This document shows positions 47,589-56,065 of a stretch of DNA of 64,000 bases, piece by piece. The DNA lies in NCBI RefSeq assembly GCF_023231945.1, contig NZ_JAJLJH010000009.1, positions 124,001-188,000 on the forward strand, given 5' to 3'. Numbering within the stretch: position 1 is the stretch's first letter; every line of letters starts with the position of its first letter. Below the pieces are notes generated by a model. That model did not search any database and was not told the origin of the DNA. It saw nothing but the letters and a program-made list of their open reading frames with translations. The DNA is from Scleromatobacter humisilvae. Lineage in GTDB: Bacteria; Pseudomonadota; Gammaproteobacteria; Burkholderiales; Burkholderiaceae_C. The translations under genes were made by a program, and so were the position numbers.

Positions 47589-48875
47589 ATGTCGACCTCG
47601 ATCGCCGCCACCACCCCGATGGCCGACGCGACGCCGCGCCGCGGCCATCCGCCGGGGCTGGCCGTCCTCTTCCTGACGGAGATGTGGGAGAAGTTCTCCT
47701 TCTTCGGCATGCGCGCGCTGCAGGTCTACTACATGACCAAGCAGCTGCACTTCTCGCAGGGCTCGGCCTCGCTGATCTACGGCGCGTACGCGGCCGGCGT
47801 GTACCTGACGCCGATCGCCGGGGGCGTGATCTCCGACCGCTGGCTGGGCCGGCACCGCGCGATCGTGATCGGCTCGCTGATCATGGCGCTGGGCCACTTC
47901 ATGATGGCCAGCGAGGTGCTGTTCTTTCCCGCGATGATCACCATCGCGATCGGCAACGGCCTGTTCCTGCCCAACCTGCCCAGCCAGGTCGCCGCGCTGT
48001 ATGCGGACGACGACCCGCGCCGCGCGAGCGCCTACAACCTCTACTACATGGGCATCAACCTCGGCGCCTTCCTCGCGCCGCTGGTGTGCGGCACGCTCGG
48101 CGAGGTGTACGGATGGCACTGGGGCTTCGGTGCCGCGGGCGTCGGGATGTGCCTGGGCCTCGCGATCTACCTGGCCGGTGGACGCTGGCTGCCCAAGGAG
48201 GGGCCGCGCGCCGCGCGCAAGGTGGAGGCCGTGCCGAACGACGACGCCGCGACGCGCGTGGGCCTGCTCGTCGCGATCGGCCTCGCGGTCGTCGTCTACC
48301 GCATGGCCTACGAGCAGACCGGCAACACCTTGGCGGTGTGGGTCGACACCAGCGTCGACCGCCATCTCGGCGGCTGGACGATGCCGGCGACCTGGATCCA
48401 GTCGCTCAACCCGATGTTCGTGTTCGCGATCACGCCGCTGCTGGTCGCGCTCTGGCAGCGGCGCGAGGCCCGTCGCGGCGCCGCGCGGCCGCTGGGGCGC
48501 ATGGCCATCGGCGCGTTCGTGTCGGCGCTGTCGTGGCTCGCGCTCGCGGCCATCGCGCACGTGGACATGGCCCGCCACGCGCCCACCAGCGTCGGCTGGG
48601 TGACCGCGTTCTTCGTGCTGTTCACGCTGGCCGAGCTCTACATCCTGCCGGTGGGGCTCGGCCTGTTCGCGAGCCTCGCGCCCGCCCGCTTCCGCGCGAC
48701 GACGATCGCGGCGTGGTTCCTCGCGGCCTTCGCCGGCAACCTGCTCTCGGGGGTGCTGGGCACCGCGTGGGAGCACCTCGCGCCCGACGCCTTCTTCGCG
48801 CTGACCGGCGGCGTCGCGGCGATCGCGGGCGCGCTGCTCTGGGCCGTCGGCCGCTTCGCCGCGAAGCGGCCCTGA
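47589..48875 (+). CDS. POT/PTR2-family peptide transporter (MlrD-class)
   Basis: The 428-residue proton-coupled oligopeptide transporter is shorter than most bacterial POTs (about 480-520), consistent with 12 helices and without the two extra bacterial helices. Helix 1 carries EMWEKFSFFGMRA; the family motif ExxERFxYY therefore has Lys35 for Arg and Phe for the tyrosines. The second motif NLYYMGINLGAFLAP (FYxxINxG type) is intact. It would import di-, tri- or modified peptides across the inner membrane. MlrD of microcystin degraders is also described as PTR2-like. It lies 16 bases after the S12 hydrolase. Confidence 0.9.
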   Translation: MSTSIAATTPMADATPRRGHPPGLAVLFLTEMWEKFSFFGMRALQVYYMTKQLHFSQGSASLIYGAYAAGVYLTPIAGGVISDRWLGRHRAIVIGSLIMALGHFMMASEVLFFPAMITIAIGNGLFLPNLPSQVAALYADDDPRRASAYNLYYMGINLGAFLAPLVCGTLGEVYGWHWGFGAAGVGMCLGLAIYLAGGRWLPKEGPRAARKVEAVPNDDAATRVGLLVAIGLAVVVYRMAYEQTGNTLAVWVDTSVDRHLGGWTMPATWIQSLNPMFVFAITPLLVALWQRREARRGAARPLGRMAIGAFVSALSWLALAAIAHVDMARHAPTSVGWVTAFFVLFTLAELYILPVGLGLFASLAPARFRATTIAAWFLAAFAGNLLSGVLGTAWEHLAPDAFFALTGGVAAIAGALLWAVGRFAAKRP

Positions 48876-48881
48876 ACCGCC

Positions 48882-49619
48882 ATGATCGACCACACCACCC
48901 GCCATTCGACCGCGCCCGCGCCGCGGCACGACGACTCGCCCGGCGCGCGCATCCGCGCGCTGCGCCTGGCCCAGGGCCTGACGCTCGCGCAGGTCAGCGC
49001 ACGCATCGGGCTCGCGGTCTCGACCCTGTCCAAGCTCGAGAAGGGCGCGATCTCGCTGTCCTACGACAAGCTGCTGCTGATCAGCGAGGGACTGGGGCTG
49101 GACATGGCCAGCCTCGTCGACCCGAAGCCGCAGCAGCCGCGCGTGCCGGGCCTCACGTCGGGCCGCCGCGTGCTGCAGCGCGCCGGGGAGGGCCAGGTCG
49201 TCGAGACCGGCAGCTATCGCCAGACCTACCTGGCCACCGAGCTGCTGAACAAGAAGATGACGCCCATCTTCGTGGAGATCCGCGCCCGCACGCTGGACGA
49301 GTTCGTCGCCGAGTTCGGCGGGCTGATCCGCCATCCGGGCGAGGAGTTCAGCTACGTGCTCGAAGGCGAGCTCGAGTTCCACAGCGAGCTCTACGCGCCC
49401 GTGCGCCTGCGCGCGGGCGACTCGATCTACTTCGACAGCGAGATGGGCCACGCCTACCTCAAGGCCTCGGCGGGACGCTGCCGCCTGCTTTGCAGCTGCG
49501 CGCCGCGCGGGCCCGACGACGCGGTCGACGCGCATGTCTTCGTCAACATCGCGGGCGGCCGCCACAGCGTGGAACCGCTGGCGGCCGACGCGTCCATCGC
49601 CACCCGGAGAAAAGCATGA
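48882..49619 (+). CDS. XRE-cupin transcriptional regulator 1
   Basis: The 245-residue protein has an N-terminal helix-turn-helix (about 28-85, LTLAQVSARIGLAVSTLSKLEKG) and a C-terminal cupin domain (about 150-225, HPGEEFSYVLEGELEFHSE then AGDSIYFDSEMGHAYL). It is very similar to the regulator at 51314 (recognition-helix stretch AVSTLSKLE identical). Such proteins sense small metabolites through the cupin pocket, often amino acids or polyamines. It lies in the middle of the operon, seven bases after the transporter, and overlaps the D-aminopeptidase gene by four bases. Confidence 0.9.
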   Translation: MIDHTTRHSTAPAPRHDDSPGARIRALRLAQGLTLAQVSARIGLAVSTLSKLEKGAISLSYDKLLLISEGLGLDMASLVDPKPQQPRVPGLTSGRRVLQRAGEGQVVETGSYRQTYLATELLNKKMTPIFVEIRARTLDEFVAEFGGLIRHPGEEFSYVLEGELEFHSELYAPVRLRAGDSIYFDSEMGHAYLKASAGRCRLLCSCAPRGPDDAVDAHVFVNIAGGRHSVEPLAADASIATRRKA

Positions 49620-51244
49620 GTGAAACCACGAAGACCGGCGTCGACGCGCTCGACGAGCTGTTCGCGGCGGTCAACCGCAGCGACGCGCCGGGCCTGGTCG
49701 TCGGCGTCGCGCAGCACGGCCGGCCGGTCTACCGGCGCGGCTTCGGCCTCGCCAGCATCGAGCTGGGCGTGGCCAACACCGCCTGGACGCGCATGCGCAT
49801 CGGCTCGACCAGCAAGCACTTCACCTGCCTGGCCGCGCTGCTGCTGGCGGAGGACGGCAAGCTCGACATCGACGCCGGCGTGCGCACCTACGTGCCCGAG
49901 CTGCCGCTGCTGGAGGGCGAGCCGACGCTGCGCCAGTTGATGAACCACTCGGGCGGCCATCGCTGCTATCTCGACGTCGGCTTCCTCAGCGACGCGATGG
50001 CGATCAAGCCGACAGGCGTCGCGCTCAGGACGCAGGTCCGGCAAGGCGACGTCAACTTCGCACCCGGCGACAAGACGCTCTACAACAACGGCGGCTACCA
50101 CCTGCTGTCGCTGATCGTCGAGCGCGTCAGCGGCATGCCGTTCGAGCAGTTCCTCGAAGAGCGCATCTTCAGGCCGCTGGGCATGGTCGACACGAAGTCG
50201 GTGCCCAGCGATTTCGAGATCCACCGCAACATGGCCACGCTGCACGTCGCGCAGCCGGACGGCCGCTGGCGCCGCGGCATCTTCCCGACCGAGGAGGTGC
50301 GCGGCGAGGGCGCGATGATCTCCACCATCGACGACATGCTGCGCTGGCTCGCCCACCTGCGCGGGCCGCACACGGTGGGCAGCGACCACACGTGGAAGCA
50401 GATGACCACGCCCGTGCGCCTGAACAACGGCAGCACGGTGCCGTACGCGCTGGGCCTGATGGTGCACGGCTACCGCGGCGTGCGCGTCGTGCACCACGCC
50501 GGCGGCGTCATCGGGGGCACGTGCCAGATGCTGACGGTGCCGGATCACGCGCTGGACATCATCATCATGACCAACGGCGCGGTCGTCAGCGCGGTCGAAC
50601 TCGCCAACCGCATCGTCGACACGATGCTCGGCGACGAGGTGCTGGCGGCGCGCGAGGAACGCGCCTCGATCGACCGCTTCAAGAGCGTGCTGGGCAAGCG
50701 CTACCACGCGCCGTCCACCGGCCTGCTCGCGGGTTTCGGCGACGCCGGCGGCAAGCTCGGGATCTGCCTGATGAACAACCCGCCGGTGCCGCTGCGCGAC
50801 GAGGGCGACACGCTGCGCCTGGGCTTCGAGGACATCGCGATGGGCCCGTTCACGCTGCGCACGGCCGACATCGCCGACCGCGACCCGCCGCCCACGCTCG
50901 AGATCACCGAGTCCGGCCACGTGCTGCGCCTGGAGCTGCTGCCCGACGCCGCGCCCGCGGACGCGGTCGCGCCGCTGGCGGGCCGTTATCGCGCCGCCGA
51001 TCTCGGCGCCGACGCCCTCATCCTGCAGGAAGGTGAGGCCTGGAAGCTGCGGATCTTCGGCCAGTACGCGGTCAACGAGCTGGCGCTGGAGGCGCTGTCG
51101 GCGGACGTGGTGGCGCTGTCGCATGCGGTGCATCCGCAGCTGCGCGCCGCGCTGTCCGTGGACCGCCGCGACGGCGTGGTGACCGGCTTTCGCGTCGACT
51201 CCGGCCGCACGCGCGGCATGCGTTTCGAGCGTATCGGCGACTGA
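49616..51244 (+). CDS. Cytoplasmic S12 serine hydrolase, D-aminopeptidase-like
   Basis: The 542-residue protein lacks a signal peptide. Its catalytic domain (about 10-335) has nucleophile motif STSK (Ser64, Lys67), YNNGGYHLL as the YxN motif, and HHAGG as the third motif. Two C-terminal beta-barrel-like regions (about 345-440 and 445-542) follow, the layout of DAP, the D-aminopeptidase of Ochrobactrum. It would release N-terminal D-amino acids from short peptides, feeding the D-amino-acid-oxidase-like flavoprotein. Its ATG overlaps the regulator stop (ATGA), with GGAGA upstream. This is the second S12 enzyme of the island. Confidence 0.88.
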   Translation: MSETTKTGVDALDELFAAVNRSDAPGLVVGVAQHGRPVYRRGFGLASIELGVANTAWTRMRIGSTSKHFTCLAALLLAEDGKLDIDAGVRTYVPELPLLEGEPTLRQLMNHSGGHRCYLDVGFLSDAMAIKPTGVALRTQVRQGDVNFAPGDKTLYNNGGYHLLSLIVERVSGMPFEQFLEERIFRPLGMVDTKSVPSDFEIHRNMATLHVAQPDGRWRRGIFPTEEVRGEGAMISTIDDMLRWLAHLRGPHTVGSDHTWKQMTTPVRLNNGSTVPYALGLMVHGYRGVRVVHHAGGVIGGTCQMLTVPDHALDIIIMTNGAVVSAVELANRIVDTMLGDEVLAAREERASIDRFKSVLGKRYHAPSTGLLAGFGDAGGKLGICLMNNPPVPLRDEGDTLRLGFEDIAMGPFTLRTADIADRDPPPTLEITESGHVLRLELLPDAAPADAVAPLAGRYRAADLGADALILQEGEAWKLRIFGQYAVNELALEALSADVVALSHAVHPQLRAALSVDRRDGVVTGFRVDSGRTRGMRFERIGD

Positions 51245-51267
51245 GGCGCGCCCCGGGCGGACAAGGA

Positions 51268-51284
51268 TTCTCCGAACGGGAGAA
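51268..51284. promoter_or_regulatory. Candidate XRE-cupin operator upstream of regulator 2
   Basis: TTCTCC-GAACG-GGAGAA is a perfect 6-bp inverted repeat with a 5-bp spacer, 30 bases before the regulator ATG. It has the same layout as the repeat at 43309-43325. A TAGAGT -10-like element (51301-51306) follows, so binding here could autoregulate the gene. Confidence 0.55.
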
Positions 51285-51313
51285 CCGTTTCGGCCTCTGC
51301 TAGAGTCTGCCGC

Positions 51314-52048
51314 ATGAAAGCCAATGGTCAGACCTCGCCCGCCGATGCCGGCTCGCCCGGCGCGACGATCCGCGCGCTGCGCCTGGGCAAAGGGCTCACG
51401 CTCGCCCAGGTGAGCGAACGCACGGGCCTGGCGGTGTCGACGCTGTCCAAGCTGGAGATCGGCTCGGTCTCGCTGTCCTACGACAAGCTGATGCTGATCA
51501 GCAAGGGCCTGGGCGTGGACATGGCCAGCCTCGTCGACCCCAAGCCGCAGACCGCGCGCGGCAGCGGCCTGGCCGCGGGCCGCCGCGCGGTGCAGCGCGC
51601 CGGCGACGGGCAACTGGTGGAGACGCACAGCTACCGCCAGACCTACCTGGCCACCGAGCTCCTGAACAAGAAGATGACGCCGATGTTCGTGGAGATCCGC
51701 GCGCGCACGATGGCGGAGTTCAACGAGGAGTTCGGCGGCCTCATCCGCCATCCCGGCGAGGAGTTCACGTTCGTCGTCGAGGGCGAGCTCGACTTCCACA
51801 GCGAGCTCTACGCGCCCGTGCGCCTGCGCGCCGGCGACTCGATCTACTTCGACAGCGAGATGGGGCACGCGTACCTGAAGGCGTCCGAGGGCCCGTGCCG
51901 CCTCGTTTGCAGCTGCGCGCCGCGCGGCGAGGACGACGAGCGGCTGGCGGACATGTTCGTCAAGGTGTCGGCCCGCAACGAGCAGGACGCGGCGGCCGCC
52001 GCCAAGCCGCGCGCCGGCCGCAAGGCGGCGGCCAAGCACGCGCGCTGA
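51314..52048 (+). CDS. XRE-cupin transcriptional regulator 2
   Basis: The 244-residue paralogue of the regulator at 48882 has the same domain order (helix-turn-helix about 28-85, cupin about 150-225) and the same core sequence (TYLATELLNKKMTP and RLRAGDSIYFDSEMGHAYLK in both). The C-terminus is a basic alanine/lysine tail (GRKAAAKHAR) that regulator 1 lacks. It has its own promoter region with a perfect inverted repeat. No ribosome-binding site is visible; the -10-like TAGAGT ends seven bases before the ATG, consistent with a leaderless transcript. Confidence 0.9.
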   Translation: MKANGQTSPADAGSPGATIRALRLGKGLTLAQVSERTGLAVSTLSKLEIGSVSLSYDKLMLISKGLGVDMASLVDPKPQTARGSGLAAGRRAVQRAGDGQLVETHSYRQTYLATELLNKKMTPMFVEIRARTMAEFNEEFGGLIRHPGEEFTFVVEGELDFHSELYAPVRLRAGDSIYFDSEMGHAYLKASEGPCRLVCSCAPRGEDDERLADMFVKVSARNEQDAAAAAKPRAGRKAAAKHAR

Positions 52049-52050
52049 CG

Positions 52051-52081
52051 CGGCGCCGGCGCAGGGGCAACGCCCGCGCCG
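52051..52081. terminator. Weak hairpin after regulator 2
   Basis: The arms CGGCGC/GCGCCG and GGCG/CGCC, with one mismatch between them, enclose a nine-base loop. Only TTAAAAT follows rather than a T-run. It may separate the peptide island from thyA. Confidence 0.35.
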
Positions 52082-52082
52082 T

Positions 52083-52088
52083 TAAAAT
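52083..52088 (+). promoter_or_regulatory. -10 element (TAAAAT) of thyA, suggesting a leaderless mRNA
   Basis: TAAAAT ends six bases before the thyA ATG and no ribosome-binding site is visible between them. Transcription would then begin at or next to the start codon. No clear -35 is visible. Confidence 0.45.
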
Positions 52089-52094
52089 CGGCGG

Positions 52095-52925
52095 ATGACT
52101 CGTCCCGTCCGCTCGCAATACGAAGATTTCATGCGCCTGGTGCGCAACCAGGGCCGCTTCAAGGCCGACCGCACCGGCACCGGCACGACGAGCGTGTTCG
52201 GCCACCAGATGCGCTTCGACCTGTCCGAGGGCTTCCCGCTGGTGACCACGAAGAAGGTGCACCTGAAGTCCATCATCCTCGAGCTGCTGTGGTTCCTGCG
52301 CGGCGATTCGAACGTCAAGTGGCTGCAGGAGCGCGGCTGCACGATCTGGGACGAATGGGCCCGCGAGGACGGCGACCTCGGCCCGGTCTACGGCGTGCAA
52401 TGGCGCTCGTGGCCGACGCCCGACGGCGGCCACATCGACCAGATCGCCCAGGTCGTGCAGCAGCTCAAGACCAACCCCGACTCGCGCCGCATCATCGTCA
52501 GCGCCTGGAACGTGGCCGACCTGGGCAAGATGGCGCTGATGCCCTGCCACGCGTTCTTCCAGTTCTACGTGGCGCCGCCCGAGACGCCGGGCGGCCGCGG
52601 CAAGCTGTCGTGCCAGCTCTACCAGCGCAGCGCCGACATCTTCCTGGGCGTGCCCTTCAACATCGCCAGCTACGCGCTGCTGACGCACATGTTCGCGCAG
52701 CAATGCGACCTCGACGTCGGCGACTTCATCTGGACCGGCGGCGACTGCCACCTTTACGCGAACCACGCCGAGCAGGTCGACACCCAGCTCGCCCGCACGC
52801 CGTTCCCGTATCCGACGCTGCACATCAAGCGCAAGCCCGCGTCCATCCTCGAGTATGAATTCGACGATTTCGCGGTGGAGGACTACCAGCACCACCCGGC
52901 GATCAAGGCGCCGGTGGCGGTATGA
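52095..52925 (+). CDS. thyA: Thymidylate synthase
   Basis: The 276-residue enzyme makes dTMP from dUMP using methylenetetrahydrofolate. Visible are the phosphate-binding arginine region ([20 protein letters not shown]), the folate segment [11 protein letters not shown], the catalytic cysteine in [38 protein letters not shown], and the C-terminal end APVAV typical of ThyA. Length is close to the E. coli enzyme (264). It overlaps folA by four bases, so dihydrofolate produced here is recycled by the next gene product. Confidence 0.97.
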   Translation: MTRPVRSQYEDFMRLVRNQGRFKADRTGTGTTSVFGHQMRFDLSEGFPLVTTKKVHLKSIILELLWFLRGDSNVKWLQERGCTIWDEWAREDGDLGPVYGVQWRSWPTPDGGHIDQIAQVVQQLKTNPDSRRIIVSAWNVADLGKMALMPCHAFFQFYVAPPETPGGRGKLSCQLYQRSADIFLGVPFNIASYALLTHMFAQQCDLDVGDFIWTGGDCHLYANHAEQVDTQLARTPFPYPTLHIKRKPASILEYEFDDFAVEDYQHHPAIKAPVAV

Positions 52926-53449
52926 AGGTCACGCTGATCGCAGCGGTGGCGCGCAACGGCGTCATCGGGCACGGCAACGAGCTGCTGTGGAAGCTGCCGG
53001 AGGACATGGCGTTCTTCAAGCGCACCACGCTCGGCAACCCCGTCATCATGGGCCGCAAGACCTGGGACTCGATCCCCAAGCGCTTCCGGCCGCTGCCGGG
53101 CCGCTCCAACATCGTCGTCACGCGCCAGGCCGGCTGGCAGGCCGACGGCGCGCTGGTGGCGCACGGCTTCGAGGAGGCGCTGGAGCTGGCGCTCGAGTCG
53201 GTGGCCACCAATCCGCACGGCCTGCGCGCGTTCGTGATCGGCGGTGCCGAGCTCTACGCGCTCGCGCTGCCGCACGCCGACGAACTCGTGCTGACCGAGA
53301 TCGACCGCGACTTCGACGGCGACGCGCGCTTCCCGACCTGGCCGCGCGAGCACTTCGTCGAGACCGGCCGCGAGCGCCACCACGCCGACGCGCCGAACGA
53401 CTTCGACTTCGCGTTCGTCACCTACCGCCGCACGCACGCGGCGCGCTGA
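52922..53449 (+). CDS. folA: Dihydrofolate reductase
   Basis: The 175-residue enzyme reduces dihydrofolate to tetrahydrofolate with NADPH. The conserved active-site pieces are visible: [23 protein letters not shown] (with the acidic residue Glu in LPEDM, and the Trp), [22 protein letters not shown], and FVIGGAELY. Its ATG overlaps the thyA stop (ATGA), the usual thyA-folA order. It ends ten bases before the convergent unknown gene. Confidence 0.97.
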   Translation: MKVTLIAAVARNGVIGHGNELLWKLPEDMAFFKRTTLGNPVIMGRKTWDSIPKRFRPLPGRSNIVVTRQAGWQADGALVAHGFEEALELALESVATNPHGLRAFVIGGAELYALALPHADELVLTEIDRDFDGDARFPTWPREHFVETGRERHHADAPNDFDFAFVTYRRTHAAR

Positions 53450-53458
53450 GCGCCGTCG

Positions 53459-55837
53459 TCACTGCGGCTGCAGGCCGCCGCCGCACAGGAAGCCCTGGGC
53501 GTGGTCGAGGTCGCAGCCGACGGCGCTGCCGTCCGGGGCGGCGAAGCGCCGGCGGGCGTCGTACCAGTTGGCAGGGCTCTTGCGAACGAGCCGCAGGATC
53601 GGCGCCCAGTCCTCGCGCGGCAGCCAGGGGCCCAGCGTGCTCGTGACACTGGCTTCCTCGTCGCCCAGCGCCCGCGACAGCTGCACCGGATCCGCGAACA
53701 GCAGCGCGATGCGGCGGCGCTTCTCGTCCAGCGGCAGGTCGGCCTTGGCGAGCGCCTGGATCTCGGCCGCGGTCCACCATGGCGGGATACCGGTCGCCAG
53801 CAGTGCGCGAAGCTGCGCATTGTCATGCGCGACCAGCGCGGCCTCGTAGGCTGCGCGGCGCTCCGCGCCGATGGCGTCGACCAGTTCGCGCACCGAGACC
53901 GCCTTGCCCTGGCGCAAGCGCTCGAGCGTCGGGACGCCCTCGGCAGGCGGCGCGTCGACGGGATCCAGGCCGCGGCATTCCACGTCCGAGCGATCGTCCG
54001 GCTGCTCGCATTGCCGGCGCAGCAGCTTGTCGAGCAGGTCGACGTCCGCGCTCGACACCAGCGCCGGCCCCTTCGCGCCGGCCTGCCATTCGTAGGCACG
54101 CGGGAGTCCGTGGAACAGGTTGCATGTCGCGCCGCTCTGGCCGGTGTCGAACAGGTAGGCCTTGCCGGTCTCGAGATCGCGCACCTTGCCCAGCGTGAAG
54201 CCCGACCCGCGCGTGCCGCCGGCGAGCGCGATCTTCTGGATGCCGTCGCGGCCCAAGGCCCAGATCTCGCCGTCGTCCGGAAGGTCCGCGCAGCGCGGCG
54301 CATTCGACTCGCGAGACGGGCCTTCGTCGAAATCGTCGGTGACGTTCGGATATTCGGGGTAGATGTCGCCACCGACGAGGAGGCCGCAGTCGCGGGTTCC
54401 GGGCAGTTCGACCAGCTGCGCGCTGGTCGGCAAGACGCCGTCGCCCACCGGCCCCGACTTGACCAACGCATTCAACCAGCGCTCGCCGCGAACGAGCCCG
54501 CAGTCCGGTCCGACGGAGACCAGGCGCGGCTCGACCGCCCGCGCCGGCGTGAAGGCCTGCACCATCGCGGCCAGTGCCGGCACCATCGGTTCGTCCTCGC
54601 TGGCCGTGCGCAGGCCGTAGGCCGGCGCAGTGACGCCTTGCGCGCGCAGGAAGGCCAGCTTGGCGGCGGTGTCGGGCTGCTCGCTGCCGTAGGGACAAGC
54701 CTCGCGCCAGTGGTCGACGCGCCAGCCCGCCAGCACCAGGCCCGCCGCCTGCTCGCGCGCATCGGCGAAGTAGCGCTGGAAGTCCGGCCACAGCGCCTCG
54801 AGCTGCGGCAGGTCGACCATCGCGAGCAGGCAGCCCGTGACCTCGGCCTCGTGATTGGCATAGCCGCTGGCGAACAGGCCTGGCCACAGCGCGGGCGGGA
54901 TGTTGCCGGCGACATCGCGCGCCCTGTCCTTGTCGTAGCTGAGCGGGCGGTCGAGGCGGCGCCAGAGCGCGGGCCAGGCGAGCGCCGCATTCGTGTATTC
55001 GATGCGCGGCTCCTGGCCATAGGTCGCGAAAGTCGCGCGGGCGAGAGCATCCGCGATGACCTGCGCGTGGCGGCGCACGAGGTCGTCCGGCAGCCGATCC
55101 AGCGCGTCCTGCAGCCCGCCCTCGGTCTTGTGCGTGAGGAAGACCAGCGAATCGAATTCGTAGCCGTCCTTGAAGAGGGACGCGAACTCCTCCTGGCTGA
55201 GCGCGGACGACCAGCGCTGCCATTCCTGCGCGGCGGCCGCGCCGGCCTTCGCGTCGCCATACCTCATGGGACTGTCCAGGCGCCGCATCAAGGCGACGGA
55301 CTGCTCGATCCGGGTCGTCGGCCCCGGCGCCGACGCGACCGGTGCCGGGGCCGCAGCCGCGGGCCTGCGCGCAGGCGCGGCCGGCGGCGTCGGCTTCAGC
55401 CCGTATTGCCCTTCCAGCACCTTGACCAGCGCCGCGCGCTGGTACTTGCGCGCGAGGTCGTCGGCGTTCTCGTCGTCCTTGGACACCACTTTCTTCGTGC
55501 CGGCCCCGTTGCGCAGCAGCCAGATCGCGGTGCGATCCTTGCCGGCCCGGATCGCATGCGCCAGCAGCGTGCCGCCGTGGCGCATGGCATTGAAATTGGC
55601 GCCGTCCTTCTTCAGGTCCTTCAACTGCTCGATCAGGTCGGCCTCGTCCCTGGCCGCCTCCTGCGAGACGATCCAGCCGCCCTCCTTCGGCTGCGCGCCG
55701 GGCATGGCCAGCAGGATGCCGAAGGCGTCGTCGGTGGCAGTCGTCGATTCGGCGCCGGCGCCGGCCGCCGAGGAGAGCAGCGCCAACGCCAGGGCCGCGC
55801 GGCAAGTCCGGGCCAGCAAGGCATGCAGGAGGTTCAT
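53459..55837 (-). CDS. Large exported protein with ankyrin-like segment, function unknown
   Basis: The 792-residue protein starts at ATG 55837; an upstream open frame exists but the signal peptide (about 1-29, AAGAGAES) begins here. An ankyrin-like pair (about 60-125, GTLLAHAIRAGKDRTAIWLLRNGAG) is followed by a proline/alanine linker (about 130-155) and a long mixed region with several cysteines. The C-terminal quarter is helical, containing LARAI-type segments and ending CDLDHAQGFLCGGG. I recognise no family. It is divergent from the RND efflux operon and convergent with folA; neither suggests a role. Confidence 0.75.
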   Translation of the reverse strand: MNLLHALLARTCRAALALALLSSAAGAGAESTTATDDAFGILLAMPGAQPKEGGWIVSQEAARDEADLIEQLKDLKKDGANFNAMRHGGTLLAHAIRAGKDRTAIWLLRNGAGTKKVVSKDDENADDLARKYQRAALVKVLEGQYGLKPTPPAAPARRPAAAAPAPVASAPGPTTRIEQSVALMRRLDSPMRYGDAKAGAAAAQEWQRWSSALSQEEFASLFKDGYEFDSLVFLTHKTEGGLQDALDRLPDDLVRRHAQVIADALARATFATYGQEPRIEYTNAALAWPALWRRLDRPLSYDKDRARDVAGNIPPALWPGLFASGYANHEAEVTGCLLAMVDLPQLEALWPDFQRYFADAREQAAGLVLAGWRVDHWREACPYGSEQPDTAAKLAFLRAQGVTAPAYGLRTASEDEPMVPALAAMVQAFTPARAVEPRLVSVGPDCGLVRGERWLNALVKSGPVGDGVLPTSAQLVELPGTRDCGLLVGGDIYPEYPNVTDDFDEGPSRESNAPRCADLPDDGEIWALGRDGIQKIALAGGTRGSGFTLGKVRDLETGKAYLFDTGQSGATCNLFHGLPRAYEWQAGAKGPALVSSADVDLLDKLLRRQCEQPDDRSDVECRGLDPVDAPPAEGVPTLERLRQGKAVSVRELVDAIGAERRAAYEAALVAHDNAQLRALLATGIPPWWTAAEIQALAKADLPLDEKRRRIALLFADPVQLSRALGDEEASVTSTLGPWLPREDWAPILRLVRKSPANWYDARRRFAAPDGSAVGCDLDHAQGFLCGGGLQPQ

Positions 55838-55980
55838 TCGGATCCGGTTCGGTGGATGGCCCGGCGATGTTATCGATGCCCCGCCGCGCGCCATCCCGGC
55901 CGGCCCGTCCAGCGTCCCCGGACCGCGAAATAGTTCTGTTCCGGCCGGATGTAACTGACAAAACGGACAGCCGACCAGAA

Positions 55981-56000
55981 CGAAAGGGGATCCCCGAAAG
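55981..56000. repeat. CGAAAG direct repeats around a GGGGATCCCC palindrome
   Basis: The 10-bp palindrome GGGGATCCCC (55986-55995) is overlapped by two CGAAAG copies (55981-55986 and 55995-56000). It lies in the divergent gap between the exported protein and RND genes and is a possible binding site for a distant regulator, since the RND operon has none of its own. Confidence 0.35.
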
Positions 56001-56065
56001 ATGAGGGTCGCTTCACGTCTTGTCACTATGATCGCGGGCTTGACTGCCTCGGGAATAGCGCTTCC

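Noticed and set aside
47684-51244. Single 1186-codon frame that would extend the D-aminopeptidase upstream
   Set aside because: Upstream sequence is an alternative frame of the transporter and regulator genes; ATG 49616 with GGAGA gives the family N-terminus.
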